A stretch of 44,992 nucleotides of DNA from Candidatus Levilactobacillus faecigallinarum (GTDB lineage: Bacteria; Bacillota; Bacilli; Lactobacillales; Lactobacillaceae): positions 1 through 44,992 of the forward strand of contig DXGJ01000046.1 in assembly GCA_019113985.1 (NCBI GenBank), given 5' to 3'. A program made the translations under genes and the position numbers. Below, one piece after another: positions 35,501 to 44,902 of the stretch; the first letter of the stretch is position 1; the number at the start of each line of letters is the position of its first letter. The notes beneath the pieces were generated by a model. It searched no databases and was not told the DNA's origin. It saw only the letters and a program-made list of their open reading frames with translations.

Positions 35501-36871
35501 TTGTTCGGCGAGAAGAACGTGTACCGGGCCGGAACGATTGGTACCGTGGCCGACAAGACGGCCTACGGGTACGTCAAGGCCTACGAGCGCGATACCGAGC
35601 AAACCTTCCGGGGGGCCGAAATTGACCGGTTGGCCAAGGGGGCGACCGGAGTCAAGCGGACCACCGGGCAACATCCGGCCGGGATCATCGTTGTGCCGGA
35701 CTACATGGACATTTACGATTTCACGCCGATTCAGTATCCGGCGGATGACCAGGATGCGGCTTGGCAAACGACCCACTTTGATTTCCATTCGATCCACGAT
35801 AACATCTTAAAGATCGATATTCTGGGACACGATGACCCCACCATGATTCGGACCCTGCAAGATTTGTCCGGGGTCGACCCGACCACCATTCCGATGGATG
35901 ATCCAGGGGTCATGGCGCTGTTCTCCGGGACGGATTCGTTGGGCGTCACGCCGGAACAGATTCAGTCGAAGACCGGGACCTTAGGGGTGCCGGAATTCGG
36001 GACACGGTTCGTCCGGGGGATGCTCGAGCAGACCAACCCCAAGAACTACTCCCAACTTCTTCAGATTTCTGGGTTATCCCACGGGACCGACGTGTGGTTG
36101 GGGAACGCCGACGAGCTGATCAAAAACGGCACGGCGACGATTGCCAACGTTATCGGGTGTCGGGATAACATCATGACCGACTTGATCAACTTCGGTCTGG
36201 ATTCTGAAACTTCCTTCCAAGTTATGGAACACGTGCGGAAGGGCCGGGGGATTCCGGACGAATGGCAAGACAAGATGCGTGAGACCGACGTCCCCGAGTG
36301 GTACATCGACTCCTGTTTGAAGATCAAGTACATGTTCCCACGGGCCCATGCGGCAGCTTACGTCCTGATGGCCTTGCGGGTGGCCTACTTCAAGGTTTAC
36401 TTCCCCATCATCTACTACACGGCCTACTTCTCTGTTCGGGCCGACGATTTTGATATCGTGGCCATGTCTCAGGGCAAGGCGGCGGTCAAGGCGGCTATGA
36501 AGGCCATCAATGACCAGGGGATGGACGCCTCGGCGAAGGACAAGAACTTGTTAACGGTTCTGGAAATTGCCAACGAAATGTTGGAACGGGGCTTCAAGTT
36601 CAAGATGATTGACCTCGAGAAATCGGATGCGGCGAACTGGATCATCGATGGCGACACCTTGATTGCACCGTTCCGGGCTGCACCTGGCCTGGGGCTGAAC
36701 GTGGCCAAGCAGATTGTGGCGGCACGGAACGACCGGCCGTTTATCTCGAAGGAAGACCTCGCCAAGCGGGGGAAGGTCTCCAAGACCTTGATCGACTTCA
36801 TGACGGAAAACGGCGTTCTGACCGGCTTACCAGACGAAAACCAACTCAGCTTATTTGACGATATGATGTAA
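32534..36871 (+). CDS. polC: DNA polymerase III alpha subunit, PolC type
   Basis: A 1445-residue replicative polymerase of Gram-positive bacteria with built-in proofreading. Order: N-terminal domain (1-220), OB fold (about 235-325), PHP domain starting at [13 protein letters not shown] (about 337) and split by the 3'-5' exonuclease [12 protein letters not shown] (about 425-590). Then come the palm, a zinc-binding cluster [17 protein letters not shown] (about 915-945), the catalytic [12 protein letters not shown] (about 967), fingers, and a C-terminal LSLFDDMM clamp-binding end. GTG start with AAGGAG 7 bases before. It is monocistronic between two terminators. Confidence 0.98.
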   Translation: MDEDRHSLFQKLLQQLDLTDQADQPDFQGATLDKLTVHEQSRRWHFTLQFPQILPFTKFADFEQHLQVAFREIATAEATITVAEPQLTNRLLGDYWDWVVKHSGLTSNLVQELCHSQVPELDPDNRVLLYAQNEVVKDFLQNQALGPLEATYRQVGFPKFNILVMVDESKSQAKINEFKARQEKTDAQLAQQAAAAIAKANQKRQSDEPVAASGPTQIGKTIKGDQPTMRMVDITQEERSVIVEGYVFDKEVRKLRSGRQLLTIKITDYTSSIVVKKFSRGAEDEAQFAGVSEGSWVKVRGSVQEDSFMRDLALNAYDINEVKHASRHDNAPADQKRVELHLHTTMSQMDATNPIGDYVSQAKKWGMPAIGITDHADVQGFPAAFNAAAKAGDIKMLYGVEANLVDDGVPIGYNSAHVPLDGATYVVFDVETTGLSAIYDKVIELSAVKMEHKNVIAQFEEFIDPGFPLSEQTTNLTSITDDMVRGSKTEEEVFKAFREFCGDAIIVGHNVTFDVGFMNTGYKRHGMPEIPNPIIDTLTLARWLYPTLKSYRLNTLAKRFHVSLEHHHRAVYDAESTGHLNYLFLKDAEKRYHVAYHDQLNDHMADNDAYKHARPNHAIIYAKTQEGLKNLFKLVSASNVEYFYRVPRVPRSLLDHYREGLIVGSACSSGEVFTAMMQKGQVEAAAKAKYYDYLEVQPPQAYQPLLDSKLIADEDHLHEIIQNMIQLGHDLDKPVVATGDVHYLNPVDAIYRKILIHSQGGANPLNRQELPPVPFLTTDEMLEQFSFLDDATAKEIVVTNTHKIADEIDDIHPLKDKLYTPRMEGAEDEIRERTMNTAHAWYGDPLPELVQHRVDRELKSIIGNGFSVIYLIAQRLVAKSNNDGYLVGSRGSVGSSVVATFTGITEVNPLPPHYRCPNCQYSHFYTKGEYSSGYDLPEKNCPKCGTLMIGDGHNIPFETFLGFKGNKVPDIDLNFSGDYQPIAHNYTKVLFGEKNVYRAGTIGTVADKTAYGYVKAYERDTEQTFRGAEIDRLAKGATGVKRTTGQHPAGIIVVPDYMDIYDFTPIQYPADDQDAAWQTTHFDFHSIHDNILKIDILGHDDPTMIRTLQDLSGVDPTTIPMDDPGVMALFSGTDSLGVTPEQIQSKTGTLGVPEFGTRFVRGMLEQTNPKNYSQLLQISGLSHGTDVWLGNADELIKNGTATIANVIGCRDNIMTDLINFGLDSETSFQVMEHVRKGRGIPDEWQDKMRETDVPEWYIDSCLKIKYMFPRAHAAAYVLMALRVAYFKVYFPIIYYTAYFSVRADDFDIVAMSQGKAAVKAAMKAINDQGMDASAKDKNLLTVLEIANEMLERGFKFKMIDLEKSDAANWIIDGDTLIAPFRAAPGLGLNVAKQIVAARNDRPFISKEDLAKRGKVSKTLIDFMTENGVLTGLPDENQLSLFDDMM

Positions 36872-36881
36872 GATTTTGATG

Positions 36882-36915
36882 GAAAAGCTCTTCCGACTAC
36901 GGAAGAGCTTTTTTG
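36882..36915 (+). terminator. Terminator after polC
   Basis: AAAAGCTCTTCCG pairs with CGGAAGAGCTTTT, then T residues. Confidence 0.9.
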
Positions 36916-36967
36916 CGGCCAAATGACTCGGTTCGAACAATCCCCTAATTAGCCGGATTTATCGTAA

Positions 36968-37004
36968 AGGAAACGCTTACAAAAAGAGCGATTGATGGTA
37001 TACT
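36968..37004 (+). promoter_or_regulatory. cre-like site overlapping a promoter
   Basis: AGGAAACGCTTACA (36968-36981) matches cre at 12 of 14 positions. It overlaps a weak -35 (CTTACA) set 17 bases before TATACT (36999-37004). A CcpA block at this place would repress the small membrane-protein gene that follows. Confidence 0.5.
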
Positions 37005-37067
37005 AGAGCTGAGGAATTCCATCAATAATAACCATAATCAAATCATTCAAGAAAGCGGGTGTTCACC

Positions 37068-37340
37068 ATGTTACGGCAATTTACCCGATTACCAGATGGC
37101 TGGCTCTTCTTCGCAGGCTATTGTTTGATTGTATTGGGGTATGTTTTGTTTGGCTTACTGACCAGTGTCTCTGACACGCCGTTCCTCGTACTCGTGATCA
37201 CGTACTTTGTGGTTGCGTTTATCCTAACGGTGATCAAGGTCGTTGGTCTACGGCGAATGGAGCTGAGTCAACTAAACTTTTTGGTGTTTGAGTTCATGAC
37301 GATTTTCGGATTCATCTTACTCTTAGCAACTTGCGAGTAA
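37068..37340 (+). CDS. Small polytopic membrane protein of unknown function
   Basis: A 90-residue, very hydrophobic protein with three predicted transmembrane helices (about 11-31, 40-60, 68-88) and short polar links containing VGLRRMELSQ. The first residues (MLRQFTRLPDG) are positively charged and likely cytoplasmic. I recognise no family. The binding site is weak (GAAAGCGGG); an in-frame GTG at 37059 overlaps that sequence, so ATG 37068 is preferred. It sits alone between polC and the rimP operon with a cre-like site in its promoter. Confidence 0.7.
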   Translation: MLRQFTRLPDGWLFFAGYCLIVLGYVLFGLLTSVSDTPFLVLVITYFVVAFILTVIKVVGLRRMELSQLNFLVFEFMTIFGFILLLATCE

Positions 37341-37369
37341 CGCCGGAATGGTTGCAATTCCGGGGCCTT

Positions 37370-37440
37370 TGTAGTAAAGTTAAGAATGTAGTTAAACTCG
37401 TTTTTTAAATGAGTGAGCAGTTTATGCTCACTCTTTTTAA
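37370..37440 (+). promoter_or_regulatory. rimP-nusA operon promoter and leader with internal terminator
   Basis: TTGTAG, 18 bases, TAAACT forms a likely promoter (37370-37399). It is followed within 12 bases by a terminator hairpin GTGAGCA/TGCTCAC with a T-run (37411-37438), and then by rimP about 30 bases on. A terminator between promoter and first gene points to attenuation. In Bacillus subtilis NusA is reported to autoregulate the homologous operon through a leader terminator. Confidence 0.5.
37411..37440 (+). terminator. Intrinsic terminator (attenuator candidate) ahead of rimP
   Basis: GAGTGAGCA pairs with TGCTCACTC around a five-base loop, followed by TTTTTAA. If the upstream promoter is not active, this would simply end the preceding membrane-protein transcript. 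Confidence 0.8.
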
Positions 37441-37467
37441 TGGAGAAATATAGGAGGCGGAATTTAT

Positions 37468-37941
37468 TTGAGTACAGTCGTCGAGACCGTGACAGAGCTA
37501 GTACAACCTATCGTCGCCCATCACCAGTTCGAACTAGTCGATGTGGAGTTTGTCAAAGAAGGTAAAAGTTGGTATCTCCGGGTTTACATTGATAAGCCAG
37601 GGGGCATCACCATTGAAGAATGTGTGATAGTGAGTGATGAATTGTCAGAAAAGTTAGATACGCTTGACCCGGATCCAATTCCCCAAGCGTACTTCCTGGA
37701 GGTCTCCTCGCCGGGTGCTGAACGGCCATTAAAGAAGCCGGAAGACTTCGAGAATGCCGTGGGTGAGTACATTCACGTGTCCCTCTACCAAAAGATTGGT
37801 GCCAGCAAGGTATACGAAGGCACGCTGATGACCCTGACCGACGATTCGTTGGACTTGAAGGTCAACTTAAAGGGCCGCATCAAAACGTTAACGATTCCCC
37901 GTCAGGGCATCGCGCAAGCGCGGTTAGCCATTAAGTTCTAA
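37468..37941 (+). CDS. rimP: Ribosome maturation factor RimP
   Basis: A 157-residue protein that assists 30S assembly. It shows the [26 protein letters not shown] segment and [23 protein letters not shown] of the N-terminal domain, with an Sm-like C-terminal domain. TTG start with a strong TAGGAGGCGG 7 bases upstream. It is the first gene of the conserved rimP-nusA-rnpM-ylxQ-infB-rbfA operon. Confidence 0.95.
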   Translation: MSTVVETVTELVQPIVAHHQFELVDVEFVKEGKSWYLRVYIDKPGGITIEECVIVSDELSEKLDTLDPDPIPQAYFLEVSSPGAERPLKKPEDFENAVGEYIHVSLYQKIGASKVYEGTLMTLTDDSLDLKVNLKGRIKTLTIPRQGIAQARLAIKF

Positions 37942-37963
37942 CAGTTAAGGAGCGAAAGACAAC

Positions 37964-39229
37964 ATGAGTAAAGAATTACTGGGTGCCTTGGACGTCCTCG
38001 AGACCGAAAAGGGCATCAAAAAAGAAGTCGTCATCGAAGCCTTAGAAGCCGCCTTAGTGTCGGCTTACAAGCGTAACTATGACCAGGCCCAAAACGTTGA
38101 GGTCACTTTTGACCAACGAAAGGGTGACATTCACGTATTTGCCGTGAAGAAGGTCGTTGACCAAGTCTACGACTCTCGGTTGGAAGTTAGCCTGGACGAT
38201 GCTTTGGCCGTCAACAAGGGTTACGAAATCGGCGACGACATCAAGTTCGAAGTCACGCCAAAGAACTTTGGCCGCATCGCCGCACAAACGGCCAAGCAGG
38301 TTATTATGCAACGGGTTCGGGAAGCCGAACGGAACATCATCTACGATCAATATAGCCAGTACGAGAATGAAATTGTGACCGGTGAGGTTGAACGTCAAGA
38401 TTCCCGGTTCGTTTACGTGAGCCTGGGGAAGGTCGAAGCTGTCATGGGTCGTCAGGACCAGATGCCAAACGAGACCTACCGGATCCATGACCGCATCAAG
38501 GTCTACGTGACCCGGGTGGAGAACGCCACCAAGGGGCCCCAAGTCTTCGTTAGCCGGACGGCTGCCGACCTCTTGAAACGCCTGTTCGAACAAGAAGTTC
38601 CCGAAATTTACGACGGGACGGTCGAAATCATGGCGATTGCCCGGGAAGCCGGCGACCGGGCCAAGGTTGCGGTTCGTTCGAATAACCCTGATATCGATCC
38701 CGTGGGAACCAGTGTTGGTCCCCGGGGACAACGGGTCCAGACCATCGTGAACGAATTGGGTGGCGAAAACATGGACATCGTTGAATGGACCGATGACGAA
38801 GCTAAGTTTATCGCCAACGCGTTGAACCCGGCCGAGGTCTTGGACGTTATCTTTGACCCGAACAACGAACGGGCTTGTGAAGTGGTCGTCCCAGATTACC
38901 AATTGTCATTAGCGATTGGTAAGCGCGGTCAGAACGCACGATTAGCCGCTAAGTTGACTGGTTATAAGATTGATATTAAATCAGAATCCGAAGCATCTGC
39001 TATAATGGAAGCTGACCAGGCCGCTACGGATGACGAATCAGCCGTTGATGAGGCGTCAGTCGCACCAGTTACTGATGAGACTGACACCCCGGAAACGTCC
39101 GAGACGCCAGCCACTGACGCACCTGCTGATGAAGTGGATGCGGCCCAAACCGACGCACCGACCCCTGAAGACGTGACGGATGCAGCAACACCTGCTGACA
39201 CGCCAGACACGGATCAGTCGGCCGAATAA
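37964..39229 (+). CDS. nusA: Transcription termination/antitermination factor NusA
   Basis: A 421-residue RNA polymerase-associated factor: N-terminal RNAP-binding domain (1-130), S1 domain (about 133-200), then two KH domains with VGPRGQRVQTIVNELGGE and AIGKRGQNARLAAKLTG. From about residue 345 there is a low-complexity tail of Asp, Thr, Ala, Pro and Glu with repeated DTPET/TDAPA-like units, longer than in many relatives. AAGGAG precedes the ATG. The protein probably acts on its own operon leader. Confidence 0.97.
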   Translation: MSKELLGALDVLETEKGIKKEVVIEALEAALVSAYKRNYDQAQNVEVTFDQRKGDIHVFAVKKVVDQVYDSRLEVSLDDALAVNKGYEIGDDIKFEVTPKNFGRIAAQTAKQVIMQRVREAERNIIYDQYSQYENEIVTGEVERQDSRFVYVSLGKVEAVMGRQDQMPNETYRIHDRIKVYVTRVENATKGPQVFVSRTAADLLKRLFEQEVPEIYDGTVEIMAIAREAGDRAKVAVRSNNPDIDPVGTSVGPRGQRVQTIVNELGGENMDIVEWTDDEAKFIANALNPAEVLDVIFDPNNERACEVVVPDYQLSLAIGKRGQNARLAAKLTGYKIDIKSESEASAIMEADQAATDDESAVDEASVAPVTDETDTPETSETPATDAPADEVDAAQTDAPTPEDVTDAATPADTPDTDQSAE

Positions 39230-39257
39230 GGCGTCGCCAAAGGAGGGTTTTCGAGCC

Positions 39258-39554
39258 ATGAAACAACGAAAGATCCCGATGCGTAAGGATATCGTAACGG
39301 GAGAAATGGCACCCAAGAAACAACTGGTCCGGGTCGTCCGGAACCAGGAACAAGAGGTCAGCGTTGACCCCACTGGGAAGCAGTCCGGCCGAGGAGCTTA
39401 CATTTCCCTGGACGTGGCCGTTGCCCAACGGGCCAAGAAGGAACGGACCTTCGACCACGTCTTTGGCGTGAAGCTCGATGATCAGTTCTACGATGACTTG
39501 ATTGCCTACGTGGATCACCAGCAGGCACGGCGGGAATTATTCGACCATGACTAA
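39258..39554 (+). CDS. rnpM: YlxR family RNase P modulator
   Basis: A 98-residue protein of the YlxR/DUF448 family, reported as RnpM, an RNase P RNA-binding modulator. It has KIPMRKDIVTGEMAPKKQLVRVVR and SGRGAYISLDVA, the conserved positively charged face. AGGAGGG lies about 10 bases before the ATG, 28 bases after nusA. A longer frame from 39180 would overlap the nusA end and is unlikely. Confidence 0.93.
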   Translation: MKQRKIPMRKDIVTGEMAPKKQLVRVVRNQEQEVSVDPTGKQSGRGAYISLDVAVAQRAKKERTFDHVFGVKLDDQFYDDLIAYVDHQQARRELFDHD

Positions 39555-39852
39555 TTCGCAGCGCGCCTTACAACTTTTGGGACTCGTTCGGCGGGCGGGG
39601 AAACTCGTCACCGGAGAATCCTTTGTTTTAGCGGCTGTCCGTGATCAATCGGCGAAGCTGGTCCTAATGGCCAGTGACGCGGGTGCCAGCAGCCAAAAAC
39701 AATTTCGCGACAAGACCACGAGTTATGGTGTCGCGTTAGATGAATCGTTTACGAAGGACCAGTTGAGCACGGCCATTGGGTCGTCGCGCACGGTCATTGC
39801 CATCACCGATCCGGGATTCGTCCGGAAATTACAACAATTACTTGCTGATTAA
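39547..39852 (+). CDS. ylxQ: YlxQ, L7Ae-family RNA-binding protein
   Basis: A 101-residue L7Ae/L30e-like protein with LLGLVRRAGKLVTGESFVL, LVLMASDAGASSQKQF and a C-terminal AIGSSRTVIAITDPGFV. These proteins bind kink-turn RNA; the target of YlxQ is not established. The ATG lies within the last codons of rnpM (8-base overlap), implying coupled translation. An in-frame ATG at 39502 lies too far inside the upstream gene. Confidence 0.93.
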   Translation: MTNSQRALQLLGLVRRAGKLVTGESFVLAAVRDQSAKLVLMASDAGASSQKQFRDKTTSYGVALDESFTKDQLSTAIGSSRTVIAITDPGFVRKLQQLLAD

Positions 39853-39897
39853 CCACTGACGTTCTCGTGATCGATGTTATTTAAGGAGAGTGAAGAT

Positions 39898-42270
39898 ATG
39901 GGGAAAAAGCGAATTTACGAACTTGCTAAGGAAATTAACGTCTCCAGTAAACAACTTATCGCGAAGGCCGAAGAAAAGGGCTTCCCGGTAAAGAATCATA
40001 TGTCAACGCTCGGCGAGAACGAAGAACGTCAATTACGGGCCGCCTTTAAACCAGCGGCCAAGCCGGCAGCCCGGGCAACCGGGAAGTCGACGTCCAGTCA
40101 GTCCCAGACCACCACAGCTCGTGGCGGTCATTCCGCACAGAAGCCAGCGGCCCGGTCGACCAACCGGACGCAGAATACGCAACCGAAACCAGCGTCGAAG
40201 CCGGCATCTAGCCAGCCAACCACGCAGCGGAGCACGACCCAGAACAAAAAAAATAATGGCCAGACCGGAACGCAACATGGGACGCATAACTCCGGCACCG
40301 GCAGATTTGGTGGAAGCTTGAATAATAATACAAATAATAACAACGGCCGTCGGGGCAGTAGCAACGGCAACAGCCGCGGTGGGCGGAATAACCGCAACAA
40401 CCGCAATAACCGGCGTCGAAACAATAATAACAACAACCGTTACAAGAAGAATCAACGGATTAAAGACACGAACCAGCACAAGGGCGCACCAGAACGGAAG
40501 AATAAAGCTTTACCAGAAGTTCTGCTTTATGCGGACGGCATGAACGCCCAAGACCTGGCGAAGTTATTACACCGTTCATCCGCCGAAATCGTGAAGAAGC
40601 TCTTCATGTTGGGCGTGATGGTCAACCAGAACCAATCCTTAGATAAGGATACGATTGAAGTTCTGGCCGATGATTATGGTATCAAGGCCCAGGAAAAGGT
40701 TCAGGTCGACGTTTCCGACATCGACAAGGCCTTTGACGAAGAAATGGCCAACACCAAGCACCAAGTTACCCGGGCGCCAGTCGTGACCATCATGGGACAC
40801 GTTGACCATGGTAAGACCACGTTACTGGACCACTTACGGCACTCCCACATTACGGCGGGAGAAGCGGGGGGGATCACACAGGCTATTGGGGCGTACCAAG
40901 TCCATTACAATGACAAGCTGATTACCTTCTTGGATACGCCAGGACATGCGGCCTTTACCGAAATGCGGGCCCGTGGGGCAGAAATCACGGATATTACCAT
41001 CTTGGTCGTTGCGGCTGATGACGGTGTGATGCCACAAACGATTGAAGCCATTCACCATGCCAAGGCGGCTGGTACGCCAATCATCGTCGCGGTCAACAAG
41101 ATTGATAAGCCAGGTGCTAACCCGAACCACGTCATGGAACAATTGACGGAATACGAATTGATTCCAGAAGACTGGGGTGGCGAGACCATCTTCGTGAACA
41201 TCTCAGCGAAGTTTGGGAAGAACATCGACGAACTGCTCGACATGATTTTGCTGCAGTCCGAAGTGATGGAATTAAAGGCTAACCCAGACCAAAACGGGGT
41301 TGGTTCCGTTATCGAAGCCCGGTTGGACCAAGGTAAGGGTTCCGTTGCGACGTTACTGGTTCAACAAGGGACCTTACACGTGGGAGACCCAATCGTTGTT
41401 GGGAACACCTTTGGTCGCGTACGGACCATGACCAACGAACGGGGATCAAACATTAAGGCCGCCGTGCCATCAACGCCAGTTGAAATCACGGGGTTAAACG
41501 ACGTTCCCGAAGCCGGGGACCGGTTCGTGGTCTTTGACGACGAAAAGACGGCGCGGGCTGCTGGTGAAGAACGGGCCAAGGATGCCTTGGTCAAGGAACG
41601 CCAGAACACCAGCCACGTCACGTTGGACAACCTGTTCGACTCCCTTAAGGAAGGCGAAATGAAGGAAGTTGACGTGATCATCAAGGCGGACGTTCAAGGG
41701 TCCGTTGAGGCCTTGGTTGGTAGCTTGAACAAGATCGATGTTTCCGGCGTGCGGGTCAACATTATTCACTCCGCCGTTGGGGCCATTAACGAAAGTGATG
41801 TGACCTTGGCCGAAGCGTCAAACGCCATCATCATTGGGTTCAACGTTCGACCAACGCCACAGGCCCGTTCACAGGCCGATAGCGACAAGGTCGACATCCG
41901 TCTGCACAACGTCATCTACAACGCCATCGATGAAATCGAAGCGGCGATGAAGGGGATGCTGGAACCAACCTACGAAGAACAAGTGATTGGTCAAGTTGAA
42001 GTACGGGAAATTTACCATGCTTCGAAGGTCGGCACCATTGTTGGTGGGATGGTCACAGACGGTAAGGTGACCTCGGACGCTGATGTTCGCTTGATTCGGG
42101 ATGGCGTGGTCATCTACGAAGGTAAGCTGGGCAGCTTGAAGCGGTTCAAGGACGACGTTAAGGAAGTTAAGCAAGGCTTTGAACTTGGGTTAACGATTGA
42201 AAACTATAACGACGTCAAGGTCGATGACGTGATCGAAGCATACGTCATGAAGGAAGTTCCTGTTAAATAA
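39898..42270 (+). CDS. infB: Translation initiation factor IF-2
   Basis: A 790-residue GTPase that places initiator tRNA on the 30S subunit and promotes subunit joining. It starts with the IF2-N motif [20 protein letters not shown] and then has a long disordered linker (about 45-190), rich in Ser/Thr/Pro/Ala and then almost pure Asn/Arg/Gly (about 140-190). A second IF2-N, the G domain (GHVDHGKTT near 300, [12 protein letters not shown]), and the C1/C2 domains follow. AAGGAG is 9 bases before the ATG at 39898; an ATG at 39874 precedes it. Confidence 0.97.
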   Translation: MGKKRIYELAKEINVSSKQLIAKAEEKGFPVKNHMSTLGENEERQLRAAFKPAAKPAARATGKSTSSQSQTTTARGGHSAQKPAARSTNRTQNTQPKPASKPASSQPTTQRSTTQNKKNNGQTGTQHGTHNSGTGRFGGSLNNNTNNNNGRRGSSNGNSRGGRNNRNNRNNRRRNNNNNNRYKKNQRIKDTNQHKGAPERKNKALPEVLLYADGMNAQDLAKLLHRSSAEIVKKLFMLGVMVNQNQSLDKDTIEVLADDYGIKAQEKVQVDVSDIDKAFDEEMANTKHQVTRAPVVTIMGHVDHGKTTLLDHLRHSHITAGEAGGITQAIGAYQVHYNDKLITFLDTPGHAAFTEMRARGAEITDITILVVAADDGVMPQTIEAIHHAKAAGTPIIVAVNKIDKPGANPNHVMEQLTEYELIPEDWGGETIFVNISAKFGKNIDELLDMILLQSEVMELKANPDQNGVGSVIEARLDQGKGSVATLLVQQGTLHVGDPIVVGNTFGRVRTMTNERGSNIKAAVPSTPVEITGLNDVPEAGDRFVVFDDEKTARAAGEERAKDALVKERQNTSHVTLDNLFDSLKEGEMKEVDVIIKADVQGSVEALVGSLNKIDVSGVRVNIIHSAVGAINESDVTLAEASNAIIIGFNVRPTPQARSQADSDKVDIRLHNVIYNAIDEIEAAMKGMLEPTYEEQVIGQVEVREIYHASKVGTIVGGMVTDGKVTSDADVRLIRDGVVIYEGKLGSLKRFKDDVKEVKQGFELGLTIENYNDVKVDDVIEAYVMKEVPVK

Positions 42271-42291
42271 AGGACGGAGGCACAACGTAAA

Positions 42292-42645
42292 ATGGCACAA
42301 TATCGAGTTGGTCGCTTAGAACAAGAGATCCAACGTGAGGTGACGGACATCCTGTTAAAGCGGGTCCGCGATCCCCGCGTCGAAGGCGTTACCGTTACGG
42401 GTGTACAAGTTACCGGTGACTTACAAGAAGCCACGATTTACTACAGTATTCTGTCTGACAAGGCATCTTCAGCTGAGAAGACGGCGGATGGCTTGAAGAA
42501 GGCAACGGGACTGATTCGTTCAGAATTGGGTTCGCGGTTGAGTATCTACAAGACCCCTGAACTGGTTTTTGAACAGGACAAGTCCGTACAATACGGTAGC
42601 CGGATCGATGAACTGTTAAATGATCTCCACCACCAGGAACGGTAG
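42292..42645 (+). CDS. rbfA: Ribosome-binding factor A
   Basis: A 117-residue KH-fold protein that binds immature 30S subunits and aids 16S rRNA 5'-end maturation. It contains RVGRLEQEIQREVTDILLKRVRDPR, the strand GDLQEATIYYSIL and GSRLSIYKTPELVFEQDKS. GGAGG precedes the ATG. It is the last gene of the rimP operon; a terminator follows. Confidence 0.97.
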   Translation: MAQYRVGRLEQEIQREVTDILLKRVRDPRVEGVTVTGVQVTGDLQEATIYYSILSDKASSAEKTADGLKKATGLIRSELGSRLSIYKTPELVFEQDKSVQYGSRIDELLNDLHHQER

Positions 42646-42655
42646 TTGAGAGGTT

Positions 42656-42691
42656 AAGGACGCTGACCCGTGATGGGTCTGCGTCCTTTTT
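42656..42691 (+). terminator. Terminator after rbfA
   Basis: AGGACGC, with an inner ACCC/GGGT stem, pairs with GCGTCCT, followed by TTTTT. Confidence 0.8.
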
Positions 42692-42712
42692 CATAACTGG
42701 AGGAATCTAAAA

Positions 42713-43624
42713 ATGAACGGAATTATCCCCCTGTATAAACCCCGCGGCATGACCAGTTTTGATTGTGTCGCGAAGCTCCGCCACATTCTCCACACCAAGA
42801 AGGTGGGCCATAGCGGTACCCTCGACCCCAGTGTCGATGGTGTGTTACCCATCTGTATTGGTCCGGCAACTAAGGTGGTTCCGTACCTGATGGCCTCCGG
42901 CAAGGTCTACCAGGGTACGGTCACGCTAGGGTTCGCCACGACCACGGAAGATCTCGATGGCGAGGAAGTGGCCCGTCAACGGTTGGCCACGCCCTTCAGT
43001 GCAGCCGAGGTGGCTGCGGCCGCCCAGCAGCTAACGGGGACCATCCAGCAGACGCCGCCCATGTTCTCCGCGGTCAAGGTCCACGGCCGCAAACTTTACG
43101 AATACGCCCGGGCCGGTGAAACTGTTGAGCGACCGACGCGGACCATCACGGTCGACCATTTCGACCTGACCGGAGCCGGGACCTTTGATGCTCAGGCGGG
43201 GACTCAGACCATCGCCTTTGAGATTGGCTGTTCCAAGGGGACCTACGTGCGAACCCTAGCGGTCGACTTGGGGCGTGCGCTGGGCGTGCCTGCCGTGATG
43301 GCGTCGCTGACCCGGTTGAAGAGCGGTGGGTTTACACTTGATCAGTCAGTAACCCTAGAAGATGTGGCGGCGGCTCAGGCGGCCGACACCTTGACCACCG
43401 TTTTACGGCCTATCGACTACGCACTTCAGGATTATCCGCACATTGCGTTGTCGGAGAAGCTCTGGGGCTTGGTTAAGAACGGAGTGTTCCTGACGGTCGA
43501 AGAGTTGGCCGGGAGCACGGCCCCGGAAGTCGCCCTGACCTATGCTGGGGAGACCAAGTGTCTGTACCAGTGGTCGGCGGAGAAGCAGGCCTATAAACCC
43601 CTAAAGATGTTTACGGTAAACTAA
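42713..43624 (+). CDS. truB: tRNA pseudouridine-55 synthase
   Basis: A 303-residue enzyme that makes pseudouridine 55 in the T-loop of tRNAs and also acts as a tRNA chaperone. It has the opening IIPLYKPRGMTSFDCV, the catalytic Asp in GHSGTLDPSVDGVLPI (about residue 40), the VHGRKLYEYARAG motif and CSKGTYVRTLAVDLG. GGAGG precedes the ATG. It forms a pair with ribF (19-base gap), as usual in Bacillota. Confidence 0.97.
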   Translation: MNGIIPLYKPRGMTSFDCVAKLRHILHTKKVGHSGTLDPSVDGVLPICIGPATKVVPYLMASGKVYQGTVTLGFATTTEDLDGEEVARQRLATPFSAAEVAAAAQQLTGTIQQTPPMFSAVKVHGRKLYEYARAGETVERPTRTITVDHFDLTGAGTFDAQAGTQTIAFEIGCSKGTYVRTLAVDLGRALGVPAVMASLTRLKSGGFTLDQSVTLEDVAAAQAADTLTTVLRPIDYALQDYPHIALSEKLWGLVKNGVFLTVEELAGSTAPEVALTYAGETKCLYQWSAEKQAYKPLKMFTVN

Positions 43625-43643
43625 AGCAAGGAGAGAAGTCGGT

Positions 43644-44597
43644 ATGGAAGTTATTCGAATACACCATCCGTTAGATACACGTCAGATTCCCAACGACCCG
43701 GTCGTCTTGGCCATGGGTTTTTTCGATGGCGTGCATCGCGGACACCAGGCGGTCATCAAGCAGGCCAAGGCCTTGGCCCGTGCTCAGGGCGTGAAGCTTG
43801 CCGTCCTGACCTATGATCATCACCCGGCCCTGGTTTACCGGGCGTTAACGGCGGATGACCAGAAGTACCTGAGCACCACGTCCCGTAAGCTCCAGCATTT
43901 GGAACGGCTGGGTGTCGACCGGGTCTTCCTGGTCAACTACACCGGTGATTTTGCGTCCCAGACGCCCCAGGAGTTCGTGGATCATTACCTGGTGGCCTTC
44001 CACACCACCACGGCGGTCGCGGGCTTTGACCACACTTATGGTCCCAAGGACGTGGCGACCATGGATCGGCTACCGGAATATGCCCGGCGGCGGTTCAAAG
44101 TTGTGACGGTCCCCGAGGAGACCGCCACGCAGGCTAAGATCAGTTCCACGCGCATTCGGCAGGAAATGAAGGCGGGTAACATTGATGTCGTCAATGACCT
44201 GCTGGGCTATGCTTACCGGACCACGGGACTGGTGGTTCATGGTGAGGCTCGGGGGCGAACCATCGGTTACCCGACGGCCAACGTCTTGGCCCCCCAGAAT
44301 GAATGGGTGCCGGGCATTGGTATCTATACGGCCCGACTCAAGGTCGGTGCCATCTGGTACCCGGGGATGGTTTCCGTCGGTCGCAACGTGACCTTTGGGG
44401 ACGGTCGACCAATCACGGTCGAGATGAATCTGTTGGATTACCATGGCAACCTCTACGGCGAACCCGTGGAGGTCGAGTGGCATCACCGGTTACGTGGCGA
44501 GGTGAAGTTTGCCGGCGCGGATGAACTGGTGCAGCAATTGCAACGGGATGAGACGGCGACCCGGACCTACTTTACGCAACTCGCGGCACAGGAATAA
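43644..44597 (+). CDS. ribF: Bifunctional riboflavin kinase/FMN adenylyltransferase
   Basis: A 317-residue enzyme making FMN and FAD from riboflavin. The N-terminal adenylyltransferase has MGFFDGVHRGHQAVI and a later ISSTRIRQEMKAG. The C-terminal kinase has GRTIGYPTANV and ITVEMNLLD. AAGGAGAG precedes the ATG. It is the second gene after truB. Confidence 0.96.
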   Translation: MEVIRIHHPLDTRQIPNDPVVLAMGFFDGVHRGHQAVIKQAKALARAQGVKLAVLTYDHHPALVYRALTADDQKYLSTTSRKLQHLERLGVDRVFLVNYTGDFASQTPQEFVDHYLVAFHTTTAVAGFDHTYGPKDVATMDRLPEYARRRFKVVTVPEETATQAKISSTRIRQEMKAGNIDVVNDLLGYAYRTTGLVVHGEARGRTIGYPTANVLAPQNEWVPGIGIYTARLKVGAIWYPGMVSVGRNVTFGDGRPITVEMNLLDYHGNLYGEPVEVEWHHRLRGEVKFAGADELVQQLQRDETATRTYFTQLAAQE

Positions 44598-44611
44598 ACA
44601 GGTTAAAGATG

Positions 44612-44648
44612 TAACGGCGACTACCGCTTGGTGGTGGCCGTTATTTTT
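44612..44648 (+). terminator. Terminator after ribF
   Basis: TAACGGCGACTACC pairs with GGTGGTGGCCGTTA, followed by TTTTTG. Confidence 0.85.
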
Positions 44649-44776
44649 GCGTCCAGTTAAGACTAGGTTGCGTAAATAATGGCTTTTCCGTCGGAATTGG
44701 GGTAAGTTAGCTTCGGTTAAGGGGCAACAAAGGGACTGGTGCGAAAAAAAGGCCCGAGAAACTTGGTAACGGGACC

Positions 44777-44782
44777 TTGACA
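44777..44782 (+). promoter_or_regulatory. Possible upstream -35 element of a second hrcA promoter
   Basis: A perfect TTGACA lies ten bases ahead of the upstream CIRCE. At 17 bases downstream the hexamer is only TTACCC, so a functional promoter here is uncertain. Confidence 0.3.
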
Positions 44783-44791
44783 AAACTTTTT

Positions 44792-44818
44792 TTAGCACTT
44801 ACCCCCAGAGATTGCTAA
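44792..44818. promoter_or_regulatory. CIRCE-like operator 1 (HrcA)
   Basis: TTAGCACTT-N9-GATTGCTAA differs from the CIRCE consensus TTAGCACTC-N9-GAGTGCTAA at two positions and has the correct spacing. It lies upstream of the main promoter. Confidence 0.75.
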
Positions 44819-44835
44819 ATTTCTTGCCAGAATTC

Positions 44836-44864
44836 TTGACTTAAAAACCGGGTTTTGCTACATT
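44836..44864 (+). promoter_or_regulatory. Promoter of the hrcA operon
   Basis: TTGACT (44836-44841), 17 bases, TACATT (44859-44864), placing the start of transcription at the beginning of the downstream CIRCE. Confidence 0.65.
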
Positions 44865-44875
44865 ATATATGTGTC

Positions 44876-44902
44876 TTAGCACTTAATAACTTTGAGTGCT
44901 AA
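44876..44902. promoter_or_regulatory. CIRCE operator 2 (HrcA)
   Basis: TTAGCACTT-N9-GAGTGCTAA matches the CIRCE consensus at all but one base and lies between the promoter and the hrcA start codon. HrcA, kept active by GroEL, represses from this site and is inactivated on heat shock. Confidence 0.93.

Noticed and set aside
35111-35797. 228-codon minus-strand frame inside polC
   Set aside because: It is a shadow of the polymerase coding sequence with no protein-like features.
38054-38902. Long minus-strand open frame inside nusA
   Set aside because: It is antisense to a clear nusA and arises from codon bias; no binding site or motif supports it.
39001-39225. Imperfect short repeats in the nusA 3' end as a tandem DNA repeat
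   Set aside because: They reflect low-complexity Asp/Thr/Ala/Pro/Glu coding sequence rather than a regular DNA repeat unit.
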